Shown: one piece after another, positions 1-8,600 of the stretch
Layout: each line of letters begins with the position of its first letter
Numbering within the stretch: the stretch's first letter is position 1
Source of the DNA: JAWLCQ01 sp041687095
GTDB lineage: Bacteria > Planctomycetota > Phycisphaerae > SM23-33
Length of the DNA stretch: 40,435 bases
Assembly (NCBI GenBank): GCA_041687095.1
Contig: JAWLCQ010000026.1
Span: forward strand, 1-40,435
Direction of reading: 5' to 3'
Made by a program: the position numbers and the translations under genes
Notes under the pieces: generated by a model
What the model was told of the DNA's origin: nothing
What the model saw: the letters and a program-made list of their open reading frames with translations, nothing else
Databases searched by the model: none

Positions 1-480
1 CTCGGTGGTGGCGAAGATGAACTTCACGTGCTCGGGGGGCTCTTCGAGGGTCTTGAGGAGGGCGTTGAAGGCCTCCTTGGTGAGCATGTGGACTTCGTCG
101 ATGTAGTAGATCTTGTAGCGGGAGCGGGCGGGGCGGAAGATGGCGTTGGCGCGGAGTTCGCGGATCTCGTCGATGCCGCGGTTGCTCGCCCCGTCGATCT
201 CGACCACGTCCACGTCGTCCCCGCGGGCGATGGAGACGCACGCGTCGCACGTCCCGCAGGGCTCGGTGGTGGGCTGGTCGCCGCGGAGGCAGTTGAGGGC
301 CTTGGCAAGGATGCGGGCCATCGTCGTCTTGCCCACCCCCCGCGTGCCGGTGAACAGGTACGCATGGGCCACGCGCCCGGTGGCGATGGCGTTCTTGAGC
401 GTCTGCGCAACCGGCTCCTGCCCGACGACCTCGTCGAACGTGGTGCTGCGATACTTTCGTGCAAGGACCAGGTAAGCCAT
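1..480 (-). CDS. dnaX: DNA polymerase III subunit gamma/tau, N-terminal part (runs off the window)
   Basis: Clamp-loader ATPase subunit of the replicative polymerase; gamma/tau opens and loads the beta clamp. The visible 160 codons start MAYLVLARKYRSTTFDEVVG, the classic DnaX N-terminus. They continue through the Walker A motif GTRGVGKTT (about residues 44-52), Cys residues of the zinc module (CGTCDAC), and the DEVH-type Walker B segment YYIDEVHML, to LLKTLEEPPEHVKFIFATTE at the window edge. The ATG at 478-480 is the natural family start. The C-terminal clamp-loader and tau domains lie outside the window. The SRP RNA gene lies upstream in the same direction, an arrangement also known in Bacillus (scr-dnaX). 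Identification is firm; only the missing C-terminus is unknown. Confidence 0.97.
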   Translation of the reverse strand, partial: MAYLVLARKYRSTTFDEVVGQEPVAQTLKNAIATGRVAHAYLFTGTRGVGKTTMARILAKALNCLRGDQPTTEPCGTCDACVSIARGDDVDVVEIDGASNRGIDEIRELRANAIFRPARSRYKIYYIDEVHMLTKEAFNALLKTLEEPPEHVKFIFATTE

Positions 481-710
481 GTATTGCACCTGTTCACGCC
501 TTCGCAAACAGCGGCGAGGGCGTGAAAAGCAAAGGCAGCCGCCCGGGCGGGGTTCGTTCCGCCCGCGGAGACTCGAATTCCGCTTCCTGACCCCTATTCA
601 ACCGTATGAGCGGGCCTGAATCAACCGTCGGGGATCCGAGCGCCCGCCCCGGCCGGCCCATCTATATTCCTCACGCCGCCGCTGCTGCCAGCGAAGGCAT
701 GACCACGCGC
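481..710. other. dnaX-SRP RNA spacer with a copy of the CACGCCTTCGCAAACAG hairpin repeat
   Basis: No gene is seen here. At about 492-524 lies a hairpin repeat (TTCACGCCTTCG ... CGAGGGCGTGAA, loop containing CAAACAGC). It recurs at about 9600-9640, inverted at about 10940-10980, and degenerate at about 40035-40070. The remaining bases contain no obvious coding signal. Confidence 0.6.
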
Positions 711-1004
711 AAAAAAGTGCCGTGCACTCCGCGTCGAACCAACACCACAGGACCCGCTGGACGGAACGGCTCCAATCAGGCAACCCTCCGGCACACGATG
801 CGTAGACGCTTATGGCTGCTTCCTTCCGGACCTGACCAGGTTCACGCTGCACCGTTGCAGAGGACCCAACTATCAACGCCATTCCACCGGGCGGGCGCCC
901 CCATGGGGACAGCCCTCGGCGGAGTATTCGGCCCCGCTATAGCGGATTGCGGGTCGTCCCTTTCGGGATTCAGGGCACCGCTAGCGCCCCACCTAGCACG
1001 GCAA
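711..1004 (-). ncRNA. ffs: Large bacterial signal recognition particle RNA (Alu-domain type)
   Basis: RNA core of the SRP, which with Ffh targets nascent membrane and secreted proteins. The S-domain hallmark GGTCAGGTCCGGAAGGAAGC is read on the minus strand near 816-835, flanked by pairing arms (about 779-870). The RNA is longer than the ~110-nt 4.5S type. Upstream on the same strand are Alu-domain elements resembling Bacillus scRNA: GCCGTGCTAGG at the 5' end, then GCGGTGCCCTG, then CGCAATCCGCTATAGC. The 3' end has GTGCACGGC, complementary to the 5' end, followed by six Ts. The predicted start from the promoter at 1011-1039 falls at the 5' end of the Alu part, giving about 294 nt. The ends are inferred from pairing and the T-run, so they may be off by a few bases. 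Confidence 0.9.
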
Positions 1005-1010
1005 AGGACG

Positions 1011-1039
1011 ATTGTACCAGCTCTCCCCAGCCAAGACAA
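1011..1039 (-). promoter_or_regulatory. Promoter of the SRP RNA gene
   Basis: On the minus strand TTGTCT (1034-1039) and TACAAT (1011-1016) are separated by 17 bases. A start about 7 bases downstream falls at 1004, exactly the 5' end of the Alu-domain helix. Confidence 0.7.
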
Positions 1040-1124
1040 GCATGCGAAAGCCATTTGGAGAGCCAAAAACCCGCCCCCCCTCCCGGGGCAAAGCTATCTG
1101 CACAACTCGAATTCCCGTCCGGAG

Positions 1125-1270
1125 AAAGCAGGGATACAGGGGATGCACGGGATCGGTGCGAGTATCATCGTGGTTTGCGAAGCGAAGCGGCCTGCCACGG
1201 CGTAGCCTTGGCGAAGCCGGGAGCAACCACGTCAAACCGACGGTGCGCACGAATTCCTTGGGATGCGTGT
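1125..1270. repeat. Two adjacent dispersed repeats (GGGATGCA type and GTGG...CCAC hairpin type)
   Basis: At 1127-1165 is an AAGCAGGGATACAGGGGATG-type repeat that also occurs, as an inverted pair, at about 25030-25120. At about 1170-1230 follows a hairpin repeat running from GTGGTTTGCGAAGCG to GGGAGCAACCACG, with a tail to about 1270 (GGTGCGCACG ... TTGGGATGCG). The same unit and tail recur at 9828-9930 and in shorter form at 12556-12628. No gene is present between 1040 and 1395. Confidence 0.8.
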
Positions 1271-1312
1271 CAGGCATGCGAATTTGCTTTTTCGATCCGT
1301 CCAAAGCTCACC

Positions 1313-1341
1313 TTGACGCTGGTCGCATCCCCTGCTACAGT
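1313..1341 (+). promoter_or_regulatory. Promoter of tRNA-Ser(GCT)
   Basis: TTGACG (1313-1318) and TACAGT (1336-1341) with a 17-base spacer lie about 55 bases before the tRNA. Confidence 0.65.
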
Positions 1342-1395
1342 GAACGCAAGCAGGATAGGCTGCGTGCCCCCCACGCCGCCCATCCGCACCGCCAC

Positions 1396-1487
<92 letters not shown>

Positions 1488-1492
1488 GTAAG

Positions 1493-1532
1493 AAAGCTGT
1501 CAGCGATCCGCATTCCGTTGACAGCTTTTTTC
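1493..1532 (+). terminator. Rho-independent terminator of tRNA-Ser(GCT)
   Basis: Stem AAAGCTGTCA/TGACAGCTTT (1493-1502 with 1519-1528) ends in a T-run. Essentially the same terminator follows tRNA-Ser(GGA) and the tRNA-Ser 3' fragment near 16700. Confidence 0.85.
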
Positions 1533-1539
1533 TTGCGCA

Positions 1540-1600
1540 TCGCCCCAACGGCGGATTCGAACCCGCCCCGGACCGGAGCGCCACGACGGGAGGGCCCGAT
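1540..1600. repeat. Inverted tRNA T-arm-like sequence shared with the downstream flank of tRNA-Ser(GGA)
   Basis: GGCGGATTCGAACCCGCC (1549-1566) is, apart from a one-base deletion, the reverse complement of the tRNA-Ser T-arm. It is followed by CCGGACCGGAGCGC, as at about 16590-16635. The similar flanks suggest the two tRNA-Ser loci share a common origin including about 130 bp of downstream DNA. Confidence 0.7.
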
Positions 1601-1601
1601 C

Positions 1602-2660
1602 CTATCCCCGCAACTCTCGCAGCAGCATCCCAAAGAGACGGCTGCGCTCCATGATGCCGGCCTTGAAGCAGTGGCCTGCGCGGCAGGGGTAGGCTCCCAG
1701 CGACGGCAGCGACGCCCGGACCGCCGCCGCCAGATCCGCGTGGTCCAGGACGTTCACCGCGTACTGCTCGCTGATGTCGCAGGGCGTACACAGGCGCCCG
1801 TCGGGCATGACGTTGGGCACGCCGTAGGGGAAGCACCGGAACGGCCGCATCGCCTGGAGCCGCCGGTAGTACGCCGTGGAGCCCGCCAAGTGCGGGGCCT
1901 CTCCGCTGCGGCGAAGTTCCAGCAGGCGGTCGATCAGTTGCGGGTAGCGAGGGTCGCCAGCCACCTCCGGGCAGACGCCCTGATGGTCGTTGGCGGGGAC
2001 GACCTCCAGCAGGAAGCCCCGCTGGGCGGTGAAGCTCACCATGTCCAGGACGTGGTCGAGGTTCGCGGAGTTGATCACGCAGTTGACGATGACCCGCAGC
2101 CGCCCTCGCCCCTGACGGTCGGCGAGCAGGTCGAGGTTGGCAAACACCCTCCGCCCGGCCGTCTCTGGGAGCCCCAGGCACTGCGCGTGGGCGGCGGGGT
2201 CGGGGCCGTGAATCGACACGCCCACCGCGTCGAGCAGGTCGAGGACCTCGGGGTGCTCATCGAGCGCGAGGAGGTTGGAACTCATCCCCACCGACGCGAA
2301 CCCCAGGCGGCGGGCATCGGAGAGGATCTCCTCGATGCGCGGATGCACGAGCGGCTCGCCGCCGGAGAGATAGAGGATGTCCACGGTGCGGTGAATCCGC
2401 TCCAGCAGCGCCCGCGTCCCGTCGGGGTCCAGCGGCGGGAAGGCCGTCCGCCCCTGCCGCATCTCGGCGGCCTTACAGCAGAAGGCGCAGCGGGCGTTGC
2501 AGGCGAAGGTGACGAACCAGCAGACGGCGAGGGGGGACCCGGCGAAGTGCGGGTCCAGCGGGGCCCGCACCGCCCCGCGCGCCACCCGCCACAACGAGCG
2601 AGGGGACAGCAGCGAAACGATGTCCCACGACCGCAGGTGATTGTCTCGACGCTCGGCCAT
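1602..2660 (-). CDS. Radical SAM protein with SPASM-like C-terminal cysteines
   Basis: A 352-residue radical SAM enzyme. The CxxxCxxC cluster motif is CNARCAFC (Cys54, Cys58, Cys61), followed by the SAM-binding GGEP-type motif (YLSGGEPLVHP). The C-terminal third carries further cysteines in a SPASM/Twitch-like arrangement (RCFPYG, GRLCTPCDIS, YPCRAGHC), which probably bind an auxiliary Fe-S cluster. ATG at 2658-2660 is preceded by AAAGGGGCGG as ribosome binding site. Such enzymes modify peptides, sugars or cofactors; the substrate cannot be told from the sequence. No precursor peptide or partner gene sits next to it, so it looks monocistronic. Family assignment is firm, function open. Confidence 0.88.
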   Translation of the reverse strand: MAERRDNHLRSWDIVSLLSPRSLWRVARGAVRAPLDPHFAGSPLAVCWFVTFACNARCAFCCKAAEMRQGRTAFPPLDPDGTRALLERIHRTVDILYLSGGEPLVHPRIEEILSDARRLGFASVGMSSNLLALDEHPEVLDLLDAVGVSIHGPDPAAHAQCLGLPETAGRRVFANLDLLADRQGRGRLRVIVNCVINSANLDHVLDMVSFTAQRGFLLEVVPANDHQGVCPEVAGDPRYPQLIDRLLELRRSGEAPHLAGSTAYYRRLQAMRPFRCFPYGVPNVMPDGRLCTPCDISEQYAVNVLDHADLAAAVRASLPSLGAYPCRAGHCFKAGIMERSRLFGMLLRELRG

Positions 2661-2976
2661 GACCGCCCCTTTCCGGTTCGACGGCGGCGCGCCGACGTGG
2701 CGCATCCGCCATCGCATGAAAGCATACGGCGGGGGTCGTGACACCGCCAGTGCCTGCTCTGTGCGCCAAGGCCATCGCAGAGTCCGGTTCGCCGTGCGCT
2801 GCGGGTTTGCAGAACCCGTGTTCCGCCGCGCGCTCGTAGGAGCACGGCTGCAAACAGCGCAGCCGTGGCACCCGCGACTGCGAGTTTGCGATGGCCCTGT
2901 CTGTGCGTCTCTGCGCAGGGGCCCTCGGGTTGGCGGGGAGGCCGCGGACCGCGCGGAGGGATGCGGAAGCGGACCG
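2661..2976. repeat. Intergenic segment holding a terminal-inverted-repeat element (about 2770-2896)
   Basis: The outer arms GGCCATCGCA (2770-2779) and TGCGATGGCC (2887-2896) are perfect inverted repeats. Between them are two hairpins: CGGGTTTGCAGAACCCG, and CACGGCTGC/GCAGCCGTG around 2841-2866. The latter hairpin also occurs near 16262-16296 and 38073-38105. The same terminal arms bound a different interior at 5211-5412. No gene is seen in this stretch. Confidence 0.7.
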
Positions 2977-3504
2977 CTACGGGGTCTGGGGCAGGCGGAG
3001 GCGGACGGCTTGGAGGCGGGCGCGTTCGAGGCCCAAATCGCGATGCCACTGCCACGCCCCCCCATTGCCCACGATGAGGGTGGTGAGGACGCTCTGGCGG
3101 GCCTCGTGGCGGACGGTGAGGGCCGCGCCTTCGTCGGTGGGCTGGGTGCGGGCGGTCTCGCGGTGCTCGTACACCAGGCCGGCCGCCTGCACTTCTCTTC
3201 GCCACTCGGTCCGGGAGGCCCCGTCCGTCCAGAGGGGTCCGGGGTTGAGCGGATCGGCGGGGTTGAAGCTGTCGTTGACGAGCGTGATGGACACGTCCTC
3301 GGTGAGGACGTCGATGTAGGCGGACTGGACGTCCTCGACGGAGGCCCCGGGGAACGTCCAGGTCAGGCCCTCGCCCTGTGGGGCCTCGGGGGCGCAGCCA
3401 GTGAGGGCGAGCCCCATCAATGCGGTGGTCATGAGGGCGGTCCAGGTATCGGCAAACCGGGAGGCGTGCCCTGCCGTCGTGTGGATGGTGGTTGGTCGGT
3501 GCAT
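2977..3504 (-). CDS. Hypothetical lipoprotein
   Basis: A 175-residue protein with a type II (lipoprotein) signal: hydrophobic TALMTTALMGLA followed by the lipobox LTGC with the acylated Cys at residue 37. The remainder is soluble and rich in acidic and aromatic residues, with no recognised domain. ATG at 3502-3504 has GAGGATC about 6 bases upstream. Met25 is an alternative that would give a very short signal peptide. It is read in the same direction as the PEP-CTERM gene upstream but is separated from it by a strong terminator, so it is probably transcribed on its own. Function unknown. Confidence 0.7.
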   Translation of the reverse strand: MHRPTTIHTTAGHASRFADTWTALMTTALMGLALTGCAPEAPQGEGLTWTFPGASVEDVQSAYIDVLTEDVSITLVNDSFNPADPLNPGPLWTDGASRTEWRREVQAAGLVYEHRETARTQPTDEGAALTVRHEARQSVLTTLIVGNGGAWQWHRDLGLERARLQAVRLRLPQTP

Positions 3505-3554
3505 CGTGAGATCCTCGGCGGCGGCGGTTCGGCCGTCCAGCGAATCTTACGCGC

Positions 3555-3592
3555 AAAATCCACCGCCCCCGGAGCAGTTCGGGGGCGGTGGG
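3555..3592 (-). terminator. Rho-independent terminator after the PEP-CTERM gene
   Basis: Perfect stem CCACCGCCCCCG/CGGGGGCGGTGG with a short loop. On the minus strand it is followed by ATTTTGCG. It ends transcription from the gene at 3642-4733. Confidence 0.75.
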
Positions 3593-3641
3593 GACTCGAT
3601 GCTCTGCGGTTGCTGTGCTTTGCGTGCGGTCCGCCCGCTCG

Positions 3642-4733
3642 TCACCGCCGCCGGCGGCGGAGGGCGACGAACCCGAGGCCCAGGAGGGAGAGGGTGAGGG
3701 GCTCGGGGACGGGGACGACCTCGAACTGGATCGGGGCGATCTGCAGCGGGATCTCCAACCCCAGGCCCAGGTCCGTCAGCATGCTCATCGGCTCGCCGCC
3801 GTTGACGATGGCCGAGATCGTGTGCATGCCCACCGCGGCGGCGTCGTCGGTGATGCGGACCGTCAGGAGGCCCAGCGACTGGCGGGCGTTGGGGTTGTAG
3901 GTGCTCCCGGAGTTGCTGAGGTCGCTGGCGAGGATCGTGTTGGCGTTGCCGTCGAAGCTCTGCGCCCAGCAGCCGGTGCTGTCGTCGTAGAGCAGGTAGA
4001 GCGGCACGGCGGATCCGTTGGCGGCGAGGGCGTCGGTGGCGTTCTCGGTGGCGGTGAAGTCGAAGGCGACGCCCGCCCCGTCCACCTCGAACGCGTACTG
4101 GTAGCCGTCAATGGCGCCCAGGCCGCTGGAGAGGACGATGACCTCGTACTGGGCGGTTTCCTGGGTCGAGGCGTTCATGTCCACGACGATCTGGCCGGGC
4201 CCGCGCAGTTCGGCGGAGGCGTCGACCGAGCCCAGCGTCCCGCTGAACGTGTAGGACTGGGAGATCTGGTTGTACTGCGAGACCTTGAACTCGTACGTCA
4301 CCGTCTGGCCCTCGGCGAGGACGATCTGGAGCAGGTCCATGCTGGCCGCGCGGTAGTCGGGGCTGATGGTGAACGCCCCGGTGAGGGTCTCGGTGGTCTC
4401 CGTGAGGGGGCGGCTGGCGATGATCTGGTTGTCGTAGATCATCCAGTGGCTGTCCTCGGCGATCTGCGGGCCCAGGTAGACGGCGTTGGTGAGGGTCGGG
4501 GTCGGGAGGAACCCGCCGGGCCAGACCTGGTGCATCGCCCCGTGGATGCCCGCCACCCCGACGTCGACGTCGGCGCCGCCGATGGCCCAGCCCGGGTCGG
4601 CGGTGAAGTTGAAGATGTACTGCGTCAGGCCCGACCCCACCGGGGCCTGGCGGACGACGGAACTCATGTCCGCGTGCAGCGGAACGGACAACAGCGCGAC
4701 GAGCACCAGGCACACAGTCAGCGAGCGAGCCAT
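3642..4733 (-). CDS. Secreted PEP-CTERM domain protein
   Basis: A 363-residue exported protein. The N-terminus MARSLTVCLVLVALLSVPLHA is a type I signal peptide. The body is beta-rich (many alternating hydrophobic strands with Asn/Thr/Ser). The C-terminus VPVPEPLTLSLLGLGFVALRR ends in an Arg cluster: the VPEP motif, membrane segment and basic tail of exosortase (PEP-CTERM) substrates. I chose ATG at 4731-4733 because TGGAGG sits 8 bases upstream and the signal peptide starts there; an in-frame upstream start would bury the signal. The exosortase itself is not in the window. The specific role (surface or biofilm matrix) is inferred from the sorting tail alone. Confidence 0.85.
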   Translation of the reverse strand: MARSLTVCLVLVALLSVPLHADMSSVVRQAPVGSGLTQYIFNFTADPGWAIGGADVDVGVAGIHGAMHQVWPGGFLPTPTLTNAVYLGPQIAEDSHWMIYDNQIIASRPLTETTETLTGAFTISPDYRAASMDLLQIVLAEGQTVTYEFKVSQYNQISQSYTFSGTLGSVDASAELRGPGQIVVDMNASTQETAQYEVIVLSSGLGAIDGYQYAFEVDGAGVAFDFTATENATDALAANGSAVPLYLLYDDSTGCWAQSFDGNANTILASDLSNSGSTYNPNARQSLGLLTVRITDDAAAVGMHTISAIVNGGEPMSMLTDLGLGLEIPLQIAPIQFEVVPVPEPLTLSLLGLGFVALRRRRR

Positions 4734-5210
4734 GTTCGATACCTCCAGGCGTATGGGGTCTCCCTGCCGATCCCTCGCATGCGAGCGGCGGGCCTCGCAG
4801 GACACCTCGCGGGCGAAGCAGGCGTTCTTGATGTCAAGTACACATAGATGTCCAGCGGGGGCGAGCGCGGCGAAGGCTCGCGCGAACCGTGCCGCACCGA
4901 CACGCCGACACGCCGACCGTTACCACACCGGCCTCTGCTTGCGGCCGAGGCGGCAGTTTCCGCACGGGCGGCGACAGGATGCCCACAATCGGCCGGTCGG
5001 ACCACTCACCTCACCGGGCGGTTTTCGCCCGGCGACTCTGGACATGCAAGAACCGTGCCACGGACGCTCCGCGGGTGGCGGCGCAACCACAACAAACTCT
5101 CCTACCTAGCCTTACGGCACGAACCTCCGCAAAGCGCACCGGCGCTCCGCCCGGGGGGACACTGGCCTGTATTGCACCACTGGCCTACGGCGCGTCAGAG
5201 CCAAGACCAG
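4734..5210. other. Intergenic region without a recognisable gene
   Basis: Between the PEP-CTERM gene and the repeat element at 5211 I see no convincing coding region. There is one GC-rich hairpin, CCGGGCG/CGCCCGG with a TTTT-containing loop (about 5014-5032), without a T-run. Confidence 0.5.
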
Positions 5211-5412
5211 GGCCATCGCAAAATCCGTTTCCCGTGGCATGGGCGTCTCGCCCATGGGTCCCACGGTCATCTTGCCTGTGGCCTTTGCCTGCGGAGCCAC
5301 ATGGGCTGGAGAGGGTTCTCAGGGCAATCAAGCTCCACCTGCCCGCCGGGCAGGGGCGGGACGCCCCTGCGACACACGGGCGAGACGCCCGTGCCACGAC
5401 TTCGCGATGGCC
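5211..5412. repeat. Palindromic HGRDA-type repeat cluster bounded by GGCCATCGCA inverted ends
   Basis: Ends are GGCCATCGCA (5211-5220) and CGCGATGGCC (5403-5412), inverted with one mismatch. The interior carries the palindromes CATGGGCGTCTCGCCCATG (about 5238-5256) and CACGGGCGAGACGCCCGTG (about 5374-5392) and related ones. The same palindromes lie in frame inside the gene at 27922-31557 (about 29622-29759 and 30335-30445). Confidence 0.8.
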
Positions 5413-5434
5413 CGGCATGCGGAAGGCTTTCCGC

Positions 5435-5462
5435 TTGACTCGCGCTGCATCGGACGTAGAAT
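5435..5462 (+). promoter_or_regulatory. Promoter of the S8 protease gene
   Basis: TTGACT (5435-5440) and TAGAAT (5457-5462), 16-base spacer. The implied 5' leader is about 170 bases. Confidence 0.6.
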
Positions 5463-5640
5463 GCAAGCGCAGGACTGCCCGGAGGGTCGCGGTCGAAAGG
5501 AGCCGCGGCCAACGCCCCGGGCTCTGCCGGATGGGGTCGGACTGCTGCTGGGGCCATCCCCGATCCGTCGCTTTGCCGCCGCACAATCGCACGCACGGTC
5601 CGGCGGGACCGCTCCCGCCGCCCGAAGCGGGGAGACTTCC

Positions 5641-8600
5641 ATGATCCGCCTGCGCCCCCTCCGCTCCGCCGTCCGAAACCCCGCCCCTCTCGCCCTGCAG
5701 CCCCTCGAGCCGCGCCTCCTGCTCTCCGCCGTCCCCCCCCACGAACCCCACGCCGCCCTCGTCATCACCTGCGACCCCGCCGGAACGGTCACCTACGACT
5801 CGCGGGACGGGCAGTGGGTCACCGCGACGACGGACGTGCTCCAGGGCCCGGCCGCCCACGCCCCCTACACCGCCGCCGAGATCGACGCCCTGGGCGCCGG
5901 GCTGATGTACTGGCGGGGCGAGCACGTCTACGCCCGCCGCGACGCGTGGATCGTGCAGTTCACGGACCTCAGCGGCCCCGATGCGGAGGCCCGCGCCCTG
6001 CAGCGCCTCCAGTCCGACGCTCTCGCCGCCGCGGGCCTTGCAGTGACCGGGGTCGAGTCCATCGGGCTCGACGGGCTCTTCGTCGCCCAGACCTCCGCGG
6101 GGTACATGTCGATGGTCCGCGCGCTGAGCGGCGTCGAGGGCAGCGGGTTCGTGCAGCCGGACCTGATGTACTGGGTCGACGCCACCCGCCCCAACGATCC
6201 CAGCTACGGCTCGCTGTGGGGCATGGAGAAGATCGACGCCCCGGAGGCGTGGGACACGACCACCGGGGGCGCGAACGGGATCGTGGTGGCCGTGATCGAC
6301 ACGGGCGTGAACTACACGCACCCGGACCTCGCGGGGAACATGTGGCGCAACCCCGGGGAGATCCCGGGCAATGGGGTGGACGACGACGGGAACGGGTACG
6401 TGGACGACGTGTACGGCATTGACGCGTACAACAATGACAGCGACCCCCGGGACGACCACTTCCACGGGTCGCACTGCTCGGGCACGATCGGGGGCGTGGG
6501 GAACAACGGGATCGGCGTGGCGGGGGTGAACTGGGACGTGCAGATCATGGCCTTGAAGTTCCTGGGGGGCGGGGGGTCGGGGTGGACGAGCGGCGCGACC
6601 AAGTGCGTCAACTACATGATCACGATGGCCCGGGATTACGGCGTGAACGTCCGCCTCTCGAGCAACAGTTGGGGCGGGGGCGGGTACGACTCGGCCCTCT
6701 ACACGGCCATCCAGGCCAGCGGCAGCCAGAACCAGCTCTTCGTCGCCGCCGCAGGGAACGACGCCTCGTCCGTCGGGAGCTACCCCGCCTACTACAACCT
6801 GCCCAACATCATCTCCGTCGCCGCCACGGACTCCAACGACTCCCTGGCGTACTTCTCGAACTGGGGCACCGGCTGGGTCGACCTCGCCGCCCCCGGGGTG
6901 AGCGTGTACAGCACCTCGCTGGGCACGGGCTACTCCACCGCCAGCGGGACGTCGATGGCCTGCCCGCACGTGTCGGGCGCCGCGGCGCTGCTGTGGGACG
7001 TGAACCCCGTGGCCGGGTGGTCGGCGGTCAAGCAGGCGATCCTCACCGGCGTGGATCCGGTGGCGACCCTGGCGAGCAAGGTGGGCACGGGCGGGCGCCT
7101 CAACGTCAACGGGGCGCTGCAGGCGTTCGGGTACAACGTGGTCGGAAGCTCCCCCGCCGCGGGAGAGGTGGTGCTCTCCCCGCGGAAGGACTTCACCGTC
7201 CACTTCGGGACGCCCTACCGTGCCTCGACGGTCCAGGCGGCCGACTTCGTGGTCAACGGGGCGGCGGCGAACAGCTTCACCCTCCTCGACCCCGACACCA
7301 TCACCTTCCACTACCTCGCCTCGCCCCTGGGCCTGGCCGGGACCAAGACGATGTCCATCGCCGCCGACGCCATCGTCCGCGATTCCGACGGCCGGGGCCT
7401 GTCCGCCTGGAACGCCGCCTTCCAGTACCAGCCCTCGCTCATCGTGGACATCCCCGCGGACGCCACCGAGGGCGACGGGACCCTCCAGGGCCGCGTGAGC
7501 CTCCCGGCCGCCCTCGAGGCCGACCTCGTCGTCTCCCTCACCTCCTCCGACACCACCGAGGTCACCGTCCAACCGTCCGTCACCATTGCCGCCGGGACGC
7601 TCGAGGCCCCCTTCTCGCTGCAGGTGGTGGACGACACGGAGTTGGACTGGATCGTGCCCCTGGCGATCCTCGCCAGCGCCCCGGGGGACTTCCGCGGCGA
7701 GAACGCCATCCGCATCCACGATAACGAAACCACCTCGCTCACCGTCACCCTCCCCCCCGCTGCCACCGAGGGCGACGGGCACCTGCCCGCCGCGGGCACC
7801 GTCACGGCCGCCCAGGCCCCCACGCGGGACGTGCGCATCGACCTCTTCTCCCACAGCCCGACCGAGCTGACGGTCCCGGGGAGCGTGCTCCTCCGGGCGG
7901 GGGAGACGCGCGTGAGTTTCGACCTCACCATCGTCAATGACGCGGTGATCGACGGGACGCAGAGCGCGGCGGTGGAGGCGAGGGTGGAGTCCTGGTCCTT
8001 CGGGACGGCCACGATGCTCGTGCATGACGACGACTCCACCCTGCACGCCTTCCGCTGGGGCCCCGTGGAGACGCGGGAGATCGACGTCCCCTTCCCCGCC
8101 ACCCTCACCGCCATCAACGTCCACGGGGACCACATCCCCACGTACGCCGGGACCGTGTCCCTCCGCGGGCTGGCGGGGGGGACGGCCTTCACCGTCGCCC
8201 CCCCTGCCCTCGACCTCGTCGGGGGGCAGTGGACGGGCGAGGTGACGGTCTCCCAACAGCAACTCAGCATGCGCCTCCTCGCCGACGACGGGCAGGGGCA
8301 CACCGGGCAGAGCGACCTCTTCGCCGTCCTCGGGCCCTCCCCCGCCCCCACGTCCATCGACCTGCTGCCCGCGAGCGACACCGGGACGTACAACGACGAT
8401 GACCTCACCCGCAACAACAACAGCAACTGGGCCAGGACGCTCTCCTTCGCCGTGACCGGAACCGCCGTCGGGGCCGTCGTCGCCGTCTACGCCGATGGGA
8501 CGTACCTGGGACAGACGACGGCCTTGGACTCGACGACGATCGTGACGACCAACGGCGCGCTGCCGCTGTCCGACGGGACGTGGGCGTTCACGGCGAGGCA

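Noticed and set aside
4848..5640. Small genes between the PEP-CTERM and S8 protease genes
   Set aside because: Open frames here are repeat-derived (HGRDA/GVSPV-type peptides) and lack ribosome sites; the segment also contains the protease promoter.
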